This document shows, in pieces, positions 1-4,855 of a stretch of DNA of 7,695 bases. The position numbers and the translations under genes were made by a program. The notes beneath the pieces were generated by a model. That model saw only the letters and a list, made by a program, of their open reading frames with translations. It did no database searches and had not been told where the DNA came from. Position 1 is the first letter of the stretch. Each line of letters begins with the position of its first letter. This DNA comes from Rhodospirillaceae bacterium (GTDB taxonomy: Bacteria; Pseudomonadota; Alphaproteobacteria; UBA11136). The stretch lies in NCBI GenBank assembly GCA_018663165.1, contig JABJES010000156.1, forward strand, positions 1-7,695, given 5' to 3'.

Positions 1-2
1 AG

Positions 3-362
3 GTTAAATCCCTGCGGGCGGGCCGTGCCAGCATCGGCGAATCTTATGCGGCTGAAAAACACGGTGCCATATGGCTGATCAACGCCTATATCCCCGAATA
101 CCAAAGCGCCAGCATCAATAATCATGAGACGCGCCGTCCACGCAAATTGCTCTTGCACGAGCGCGAGATCATCAAACTCGCCAACGCCATCAACCGGGAT
201 GGGGCGACCCTGGTGCCGCTTGATATTCATTTTAATGATCGAGGTATCGCCAAGGTGACTCTCGGCCTGGCGACGGGTAAGAAAAAGCAGGATAAAAGGG
301 CGGCCAAGAAGGAGCAGGACTGGAAGCGCGATAAGGCGCGGCTCCTGCGTGATAAGGGTTAG
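3..362 (+). CDS. smpB: SsrA-binding protein SmpB, 3' part (5' end outside window)
   Basis: SmpB binds the tRNA-like part of tmRNA and delivers it to stalled ribosomes in trans-translation. The open frame enters from the left edge at base 3 and reads 119 codons to TAG at 360-362. The family is about 150-160 residues long, so roughly the first 35 residues lie outside the window. Family marks are KSLRAGRASIGESYA at the start, then an IPEY motif, the HERE-type helix (LLLHEREI), and the basic C-terminal tail with GKKKQDKR and the end WKRDKARLLRDKG. That tail is the part that enters the ribosomal mRNA channel in known structures. A TTG at 147 in the same frame is internal, because homology continues upstream of it. 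The stop codon overlaps the stop of the convergent cyclase gene, leaving no room for a terminator between them. The identification is secure. Confidence 0.96.
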   Translation, partial: VKSLRAGRASIGESYAAEKHGAIWLINAYIPEYQSASINNHETRRPRKLLLHEREIIKLANAINRDGATLVPLDIHFNDRGIAKVTLGLATGKKKQDKRAAKKEQDWKRDKARLLRDKG

Positions 363-2011
363 TCGTCTAAATTAGACTCCGCCATATCGCCGTTCTCCAC
401 ATCAAGAATTTCGGTGACGGTCAAGACCGCGATATCGTTGAACTTGTGAAAACGCGGGTTGTCGAGGTCGATAAGGTTGGAAATACGCGAATAGGTTTCG
501 GGGATAAGAATTTCTCCGCCATTCGTATCGACCCGCCGAATGCCGTAGGTCACAAGCTCGCGGTCTTCTACATCAAGCTTACCGATCATCGACTTGGTCG
601 CCCAGACTGTACCGCCGGTGGCAAAATCGCTTAACCGTGCCGCCTGATTGATTGAATCCCCGAGAACGGTGAATTCAATATGGGTCGGGGTCTGGTATGA
701 GCCGAACCATTCTTCGCCTTCCTGTAAACCGATATTGAGTTTCAAATCGTTGAGCCAGTTCTTGCGCTTGCGCCATTTGCGGCTGATATCGCGCATGGTT
801 TCCTTCATTTCCTGAGCGCACTCGACGGCGTTGAGGACATAGGAACAATCTGGCTGGGGAAAGAAGTAATAGAGCATGCCGTCGCCCACATGCTTGCCGT
901 GGGTGGCGTAGAATTTCCGCAGCTTTGGTGCCATCGCTCCCCAGATATCGTTAATCAGCTCGAAATATTCTTCCGGCGGCAGTTCGGCGCAAATCTTCAT
1001 CGAGCCTTGAAGATCGGCCACCAACACGGCAAGCGGGGTCAGGCAGGGGCGGCGGTTTTTCAGTAAATCGCGGATAACGACGTCACGGCGCGAGAGCAGG
1101 GTAAGCAGGGAATCGCCGTCACTGGTCGAGGGAAGAAAGACGAAGAAAACGCCTTCGCGGAAAAAGGAGGCATAGACGTTGTGCCATCTTTCCGGTTCAC
1201 CAGGAGGTGCCAGATTAAGTTCCGTGTGCTGCATCTCCCGGCTTTCGACAGTTTCGGCATTGTCGTAAAGACGGATCAGGGCCTCCATGTCGGCCCCGTC
1301 GAGATGCATGCCGATTCTCGACAGCGACATGCGCGACATGCGTTTTTTGGCGATCGACAGGTGAAAACGGATTACCTCTTCACGGTCTTCCGCTTGCGTT
1401 AGGGTATTGCTGTTGAGCAGCATGTGAAGAATATTATAGGCGGTGATATCTTCGCCATAGGCGCCGTCATGGCCGAGGATCGACTGATCGGCAGCACTGT
1501 TTGACCATTCAACTTCGAAGTTGCTGTTAATCAGATAGGCTGGATAGTCGAGCTCGCCGACGGTCAGGCGCAGGGGCCGGTCGGTGTCGAAAGCAGAGGC
1601 ACCGGGGGGTCTTGAGCCGCCGTTATTATCATCATCTCTCTGACCGCCGCCATTACTGCCAGGGTTATTACCGCCTTGGCCGCCATCGGGTGAGGGGGGC
1701 GTTATTCCGCTGGCAGAGGGTGAGGTCTGTAGGCTGCTGGAATCGGGGGCGGTGCTGGAATCCGGGGTATTAATAAGATCGGGGATCAACGCCATCGACA
1801 CCTTGCGTCGTTTGAGATCGTTGACCCGGTTGACCGTATCAACCGCGCCATGGGGAAAATAGCCGATTCGACGCGCCCCACCGTCGCCGGGGGCTGCTTT
1901 TCTCACCTGGGGGCGAGGCAAAATGCCAAGGGAAATATAATTGTTGAGGGTCGCCCGGGAAATTCCGGTGCTGCGCAGAAGGTTCTTGCTGGTGAGCATG
2001 TCTTCTTTCAT
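359..2011 (-). CDS. MerR-like HTH - PAS-like - class III adenylate/guanylate cyclase fusion protein
   Basis: This 550-residue protein would make a cyclic nucleotide and probably bind DNA. Residues about 6-75 resemble a MerR-type winged helix (GISRATLNNYISLGILPRP, then GYFPHGAVDTV). Residues about 82-145 form a linker rich in Ser, Pro, Gly, Asn and Asp. Residues about 146-295 look like a PAS sensor (LDYPAYLINSNFEVEWSN). Residues about 325-510 are a class III cyclase domain. Its expected catalytic residues are visible: metal-binding Asp333 (VADLQG) and Asp377 (VGDG), Lys373 for base recognition, Thr448 in FTVLGD where many cyclases have Asp, then Asn455 and Arg459 (SINQAARL). Thr448 suggests class IIIb and ATP as substrate, which is inference. 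No membrane segment or signal peptide is seen, so it should be cytosolic. ATG at 2011 was chosen because AGGGGAA lies 5 nt upstream; the next ATG (1999) has a poorer site. The gene is convergent with smpB and preceded by repeat-rich DNA that may serve its own HTH. Confidence 0.9.
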   Translation of the reverse strand: MKEDMLTSKNLLRSTGISRATLNNYISLGILPRPQVRKAAPGDGGARRIGYFPHGAVDTVNRVNDLKRRKVSMALIPDLINTPDSSTAPDSSSLQTSPSASGITPPSPDGGQGGNNPGSNGGGQRDDDNNGGSRPPGASAFDTDRPLRLTVGELDYPAYLINSNFEVEWSNSAADQSILGHDGAYGEDITAYNILHMLLNSNTLTQAEDREEVIRFHLSIAKKRMSRMSLSRIGMHLDGADMEALIRLYDNAETVESREMQHTELNLAPPGEPERWHNVYASFFREGVFFVFLPSTSDGDSLLTLLSRRDVVIRDLLKNRRPCLTPLAVLVADLQGSMKICAELPPEEYFELINDIWGAMAPKLRKFYATHGKHVGDGMLYYFFPQPDCSYVLNAVECAQEMKETMRDISRKWRKRKNWLNDLKLNIGLQEGEEWFGSYQTPTHIEFTVLGDSINQAARLSDFATGGTVWATKSMIGKLDVEDRELVTYGIRRVDTNGGEILIPETYSRISNLIDLDNPRFHKFNDIAVLTVTEILDVENGDMAESNLDD

Positions 2012-2044
2012 GACGCTTCCCCTGTCCCTGTAGCCTGCCCTGAA

Positions 2045-2158
2045 TGTCTAAATAGAACGCTTCAGGCTTTCGTAATTAAACAGCCTAAATTGGCTATAAA
2101 TTCTTGTCAATAAGTATTGGACAGTAAAGCTAGACACTCAACTTCAGCTATTTAGACA
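2045..2158. repeat. Inverted repeat TGTCTAAATAG in the cyclase upstream region
   Basis: TGTCTAAATAG at 2045-2055 recurs as its exact reverse complement CTATTTAGACA at 2148-2158, with centres 103 bp apart, close to ten helical turns. A further TAGACA half-site lies at 2131-2136, 22 bp from its copy at 2153-2158, and TGTC-N11-GACA lies at 2105-2123. The rest of this 186-bp AT-rich spacer (2012-2197) shows no gene. An operator for the MerR-like head of the neighbouring cyclase is a reasonable inference but not shown. Confidence 0.5.
2082..2110 (-). promoter_or_regulatory. Candidate promoter of the cyclase gene
   Basis: On the minus strand there is a perfect TTGACA -35 hexamer at 2110-2105. A 17-bp spacer then leads to TAGGCT (2087-2082), which matches only three of six -10 positions. 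This would start transcription about 65-70 bases before the ATG at 2011 and place the 2045-2055 repeat inside the leader. The weak -10 keeps confidence low; an activator-dependent promoter would fit but is speculation. Confidence 0.3.
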
Positions 2159-2197
2159 GATGCTGTGTGAAAGGGGAATAACTACTATATTTGCTAA

Positions 2198-2860
2198 TTA
2201 TTTATTTATAATACACTTTATCTTGTGAAAGGCGGCGGCAAACATTTCTGCTGTCACCCGTCCGGTCTGGGTGTTGTAGCGCGAGCAATGATAGCTATCG
2301 ACGAGAATGAGGCCGTTATCCAGGGGGTGAATTGCGCTATGACTGAAAGGAAAGCTGGACTGTTTAAGTCCAAACAGGGTGATCAGGGATCGGTGGGCAA
2401 GGGTGCCCAGGGCCAGGATCACTTTTAGCCGTTCCATGGCCGCGATCTCGGATTCAAGAAACCCCCGGCATGCCTTGGCTTCATCTACCGTTGGCTTGTT
2501 TTGGGGCGGTACGCAACGCACTGCGTTGGTGATCCGGCAATCGACCAGGGAAAAGCCGTCTGCCGCGTTTCCTCCATAGGTGCCTTTGGCCAGGTCAAAA
2601 TCAGGCAGGGTCTGGTAGAGGAGGTCGCCAGCGTAATCGCCGGTAAAGGGTCGTCCGGTGCGGTTGGCGCCTTTTAGTCCCGGCGCCAGGCCGACGATCA
2701 GAAGCCGGGCATCAAGCGCGCCGAAAGAGGGCACGGGCCGATTGTGCCATTTGCGGTGATTTGCGGTGTTCTCCTTGCGGAATTCGACCAGCCGGGGACA
2801 AAGCGCACAAGCCGGTTCAGGCGCGAGGAGGTCGCCTTGGCGGGTTTTCTGGGGGCTCAT
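2198..2860 (-). CDS. Uracil-DNA glycosylase, family 5 (UDGb) type, iron-sulfur
   Basis: This 220-residue protein should remove uracil, and by family precedent some other deaminated bases, from DNA as the first step of base excision repair. Motif 1 is GLAPGLKGANRTGRPFTGD at residues 57-75, characteristic of the family 4/5 branch; GLAP rather than GEAP points to family 5. Motif 2 is HCSRYN at 191-196. Four cysteines (18 and 21 in CALCPRL, then 116 and 131) are placed to hold a 4Fe-4S cluster. Length fits the family. It follows the NYN gene with a 15-bp gap, in the same reading frame, so the two are probably one transcript. No Shine-Dalgarno sequence precedes the ATG at 2860; the only in-frame codons between the NYN stop and this ATG are TCA GGC GCC CCC ACC, so no upstream start exists. 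Translation by reinitiation is likely. No clear terminator follows the stop at 2198-2200. Confidence 0.93.
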   Translation of the reverse strand: MSPQKTRQGDLLAPEPACALCPRLVEFRKENTANHRKWHNRPVPSFGALDARLLIVGLAPGLKGANRTGRPFTGDYAGDLLYQTLPDFDLAKGTYGGNAADGFSLVDCRITNAVRCVPPQNKPTVDEAKACRGFLESEIAAMERLKVILALGTLAHRSLITLFGLKQSSFPFSHSAIHPLDNGLILVDSYHCSRYNTQTGRVTAEMFAAAFHKIKCIINK

Positions 2861-2868
2861 GGTGGGGG

Positions 2869-2882
2869 CGCCTGATCAGGCG
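2869..2882. repeat. 14-bp perfect palindrome at the NYN/glycosylase junction
   Basis: CGCCTGATCAGGCG is fully self-complementary. It covers the last codons and TGA stop (2876-2878) of the NYN gene and ends 8 bp before the glycosylase ATG (2858-2860). In mRNA it could form a 5-bp stem with a GAUC loop where the glycosylase ribosome binding site would be. As DNA it could be a dyad protein site. It may also be chance. Confidence 0.5.
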
Positions 2883-3454
2883 ATCAGTTCTTCTTGAGGG
2901 TGAGGAGGAATGTCGTGGTTGTCGCCATGACGACGCCCGATAATATCTTCCATATCGGCAAGGTCGATGAAATGGTCGGCCTGGCGGCGTAATTCATCGG
3001 CAATCATCGGTGGTGATGAACGAACCGTGCTGATGACGGTGACCCGGCAGCCGCGCATCTGGACAGCCTCGATCAGGCGGCGAAAGTCGCCGTCACCTGA
3101 AAAAAGCACCACATGATCAAGCTTGTCGGCCATTTCCAACATATCAATCGCCAGCTCAATATCCATATTGCCTTTGATCTTGCGCCTGCCCGCCGTATCG
3201 GTGAACTCCTTGGCCGGTTTGGTGACCATGGTATAGCCGTTGTAATCGAGCCAATCGACCAAAGGCCGCAGGGGGGAGTATTCCTGATCATCGAGAAGGG
3301 CGGTGTAATAAAAGGCGCGGATCAAGTGGCAGTCCTTGCCAAATTCCCTTAAAAGCCGTTTGTAGTCGATATCAACACCGACACCTTTAGCTGCGGCGTA
3401 GAGATTGGAACCATCGATAAAAAGCGCGATGCGCTCATTCTTGTAGAAATTCAT
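2876..3454 (-). CDS. NYN domain protein (LabA/DUF88-like, PIN-fold nuclease family)
   Basis: This 192-residue cytosolic protein belongs to the NYN group of PIN-like folds, whose members are predicted or shown metal-dependent ribonucleases. The acidic residues expected for the active site are visible: Asp14 and Asn17 in FIDGSNLY, Asp98 and Asp104 in KGNMDIELAIDM, and Asp121 and Asp123 in FSGDGDF. The core fold spans about residues 8-168. The last 24 residues are polar and rich in His, Asp and Glu and look disordered. The ATG at 3454 is supported by AAGGAA 7 nt upstream (minus strand). The gene is first in a leftward pair with the uracil-DNA glycosylase and is divergent from folK across 186 bp. 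A role in RNA turnover is inferred from the fold; the real substrate is unknown, and pairing with a DNA repair enzyme may or may not be meaningful. Confidence 0.92.
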   Translation of the reverse strand: MNFYKNERIALFIDGSNLYAAAKGVGVDIDYKRLLREFGKDCHLIRAFYYTALLDDQEYSPLRPLVDWLDYNGYTMVTKPAKEFTDTAGRRKIKGNMDIELAIDMLEMADKLDHVVLFSGDGDFRRLIEAVQMRGCRVTVISTVRSSPPMIADELRRQADHFIDLADMEDIIGRRHGDNHDIPPHPQEELIA

Positions 3455-3640
3455 GGCAAAATTCCTTAATCAATATGCGGAACCTCACCGTCTTCTCCTT
3501 GAGTATAATTTTACCCGTCGGAAAGAACTGAAAATACAGCCTATAAACATCCGGGCGGAAATAGACGGCTTATTCCTAAAAATTTATCTATCCCTTAATT
3601 TAGCCCCTATTGTCTCCATCACAAGGGGGAAGGAAAAAAA
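3455..3640. promoter_or_regulatory. Divergent promoter region between NYN gene and folK
   Basis: This AT-rich spacer must start transcription in both directions. TATAAT is present at 3504-3509 on the plus strand and overlaps TATACT (3507-3502) on the minus strand, but neither has a clear -35 at the normal distance. A second plus-strand candidate is TAGACG (3562-3567), a 17-bp spacer and TATCTA (3585-3590), nearer to folK. A 63-codon open frame across the spacer (3453-3644) is not convincing as a gene. Confidence 0.4.
3604..3628 (+). promoter_or_regulatory. Possible hairpin before the folK ribosome binding site
   Basis: CCCC (3604-3607) and TTGT (3610-3613) can pair with ACAA (3621-3624) and GGGG (3625-3628) around a 7-nt loop, with TA bulged. 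The 3' arm abuts and partly includes the purine-rich folK ribosome binding region (AAGGGGGAAGGA, ending at 3634). It could modulate folK translation. This is sequence pairing only, with no support from comparison. Confidence 0.3.
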
Positions 3641-4147
3641 TTGATTTTAATCGGTATCGGCTCGAACCTGTCTGGCGGGGGCTATAAAACCTCCGTTGAT
3701 GTCTGTGAGGCCGCCCTGTCCGCCCTGGCAGATAAAGGCATAACCGTGCTCAGGCATTCCCAATGGTTCGAATCAGAGCCCGTGCCGGTTTCCGAACAGC
3801 CCTGGTTTATTAACGGGGTGGCGTCTGTGGAAACCCCTCTGAGCGCGGTCGATCTCCTTTCCTGTCTGCACGAAATTGAGGATTCTTTTGGTCGTATTCG
3901 CCGCCAGCGTAACGAGGCCCGGATTCTGGATCTTGATCTTCTCGCCTTTGGATCGGATATCATTGAAATTCCGAATGGTCCGATAGTCCCTCATCCTCGC
4001 CTTCATGAGCGCGCCTTCGTGCTCTTGCCCTTGCAGGAAATCGCCCAGGATTGGCGGCATCCGTCCACTGGACGGTCGATTGCCGCCCTGGTTGGGGAGC
4101 TTTCTTCAGGTCAGAATATCCGTCCTCTTAAACCCGCTGGCGGTTAA
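3641..4147 (+). CDS. folK: 6-hydroxymethyl-7,8-dihydropterin pyrophosphokinase (HPPK)
   Basis: FolK transfers pyrophosphate from ATP to 6-hydroxymethyl-dihydropterin, the step before dihydropteroate synthase in folate synthesis; it is cytosolic. The protein has 168 residues, near the family length. It opens with IGIGSNL and has the pterin-binding stretch SQWFESEPV...QPWFINGV (residues 40-60). The signature GRIRRQRNEARILDLDLLAFG follows; Asp97 and Asp99 in LDLDL correspond to the two magnesium-binding aspartates of the E. coli enzyme. PHPRLHERAFVLLPL (117-131) is also typical. The start is TTG at 3641, since the conserved N-terminal strand begins there and AGGA lies 6 nt upstream; no upstream in-frame start fits the family. 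It opens the rightward gene block and is divergent from the NYN gene. No clear terminator follows; rpoZ begins 135 bp later with its own candidate promoter. Confidence 0.95.
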   Translation: MILIGIGSNLSGGGYKTSVDVCEAALSALADKGITVLRHSQWFESEPVPVSEQPWFINGVASVETPLSAVDLLSCLHEIEDSFGRIRRQRNEARILDLDLLAFGSDIIEIPNGPIVPHPRLHERAFVLLPLQEIAQDWRHPSTGRSIAALVGELSSGQNIRPLKPAGG

Positions 4148-4204
4148 TTATCTTCGCATCTGCAAAAAGGCACTGGTTTTCGGCATCAAAAGCGGCTATA
4201 TGCC

Positions 4205-4233
4205 TTGCCTTGCGCCCCACTGGCCCATATATT
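4205..4233 (+). promoter_or_regulatory. Candidate sigma-70-type promoter of rpoZ
   Basis: TTGCCT (4205-4210, four of six -35 matches) is followed by exactly 17 bp and TATATT (4228-4233, five of six -10 matches). Transcription would start near 4240 and give a leader of about 42 nt before the rpoZ ATG at 4283. It lies within the 135-bp folK-rpoZ spacer, which holds no gene. Confidence 0.5.
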
Positions 4234-4282
4234 CACCCAAAGATTCGGCCTTTTTTGTTCGCACGTTTTTACGGAGTACTCC

Positions 4283-4741
4283 ATGGCCCGCGTTACCATC
4301 GAAGATTGCATTGTTAAGATTCCCAACCGTTTTGATCTTGTCATGCGGGCCTCGCGCCGTGCACGGGACATTTCTTCGGGGTCAGAGCTGACATTAGAGC
4401 GCGACCGCGATAAAAATCCCGTGGTTGCCCTGCGTGAAATCGCTGAGGGAACGATTGATCTCGACGAGTTGCAGGAAAATATCGTTCTGGGCCTTCAGCG
4501 CCTGGTCGCCTATGACGATACGGAAGACGAAATTGTTGAGCTTGGCGTCATGCCTGATGCCGCCGCAGGTGAAGGCGAAGATTCCGCTGCTGCCGGTGAA
4601 GGCGAGGAACTCCCGGCAGTGGAAGAAGAAATTGCCGAAGATCTGCTTACCATTCATGCTGAAGGCGAAGAGCCTGTCCTCGATGAGGAACAGGCAGTGG
4701 AAGAAGTCAAAGAGCCTGCCGAAGAGACAAAAGAAACCTGA
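4283..4741 (+). CDS. rpoZ: DNA-directed RNA polymerase omega subunit
   Basis: Omega helps assemble and stabilise RNA polymerase by clamping the beta-prime subunit, and in E. coli it forms part of a ppGpp binding site. Conserved features are MARVTIEDC at the start, NRFDLVMRASRRARDI (residues 15-30) and DKNPVVALREIAEGTI (43-58). The start is ATG at 4283: family homology begins exactly there, and GGAG lies 6 nt upstream. The same frame stays open back to 4205, but that stretch has no omega similarity and contains the candidate promoter. The protein has 152 residues against 91 in E. coli. The extra C-terminal part, about residues 80-152, is strongly acidic and probably disordered, with a near-repeat AAAGEGE at 93-99 and 102-108. 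Acidic extensions occur in other alphaproteobacterial omegas. The gene precedes spoT/rel, as in many proteobacteria, and may be cotranscribed with it. Confidence 0.96.
   Translation: MARVTIEDCIVKIPNRFDLVMRASRRARDISSGSELTLERDRDKNPVVALREIAEGTIDLDELQENIVLGLQRLVAYDDTEDEIVELGVMPDAAAGEGEDSAAAGEGEELPAVEEEIAEDLLTIHAEGEEPVLDEEQAVEEVKEPAEETKET
4559..4612 (+). repeat. Two imperfect 27-bp tandem units within rpoZ
   Basis: Two adjacent units, 4559-4585 and 4586-4612, encode AAAGEGEDS and AAAGEGEEL in the acidic tail of omega. They share the stretch GGTGAAGGCGA exactly, and the core TGAAGGCGA occurs again near 4660. Third-position differences show the units have drifted, so this is an old duplication or repeated selection for the same peptide. 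Confidence 0.6.
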
Positions 4742-4751
4742 CCCCGGGGGT

Positions 4752-4839
4752 TTCTCTGGTCCCGATCCCCGTCGTTTGTCATCAGCCTTCCGCCTCGGGC
4801 AGAGGCAGCGGGGGATGAATTTTTTAGAAGACCAGAGAA
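4752..4839 (+). promoter_or_regulatory. Nested inverted repeats in the rpoZ-spoT spacer (possible structured leader)
   Basis: TTCTCTGGTC (4752-4761) is the exact reverse complement of GACCAGAGAA (4830-4839). Inside it, ATCCCC (4765-4770) pairs with GGGGAT (4811-4816). Innermost, GCCTC (4792-4796) pairs with GAGGC (4802-4806) around a 5-nt loop. The three helices nest without conflict. A run of six T (4820-4825) follows the middle stem after 3 nt, terminator-like. The outer 3' arm ends 1 nt before AAAGG and close to GAGG (4848-4851), the likely spoT ribosome binding sequence. It may be a partial terminator or attenuator between rpoZ and spoT, or a translation-control element. Confidence 0.45.
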
Positions 4840-4855
4840 TAAAGGTTGAGGCGGG

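Noticed and set aside
1568..1768. Repeat-like or CRISPR-like low-complexity stretch
   Set aside because: It encodes the Ser/Pro/Gly/Asn linker of the cyclase protein; there are no regularly spaced identical units.
2166..2232. 9-bp direct repeat TGTGAAAGG (2166-2174 and 2224-2232)
   Set aside because: One copy is inside the glycosylase coding region, and no further copies or symmetry were seen; likely chance.
3453..3644. 63-codon plus-strand open frame filling the NYN-folK spacer and overlapping the folK start by TTGA
   Set aside because: Its ATG overlaps the divergent NYN start codon, so no promoter or ribosome binding site is left for it; composition is that of an AT-rich spacer and the protein resembles nothing I recognise.
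4205..4282. Possible upstream extension of rpoZ in the same frame
   Set aside because: The extra 26 codons show no omega similarity and contain a good promoter; GGAG before the ATG at 4283 fixes the start.
4790..4825. Strong intrinsic terminator of rpoZ
   Set aside because: The hairpin is short and the T run does not directly follow its stem; with the middle 6-bp stem it is only terminator-like, so it is reported as part of a structured spacer instead.
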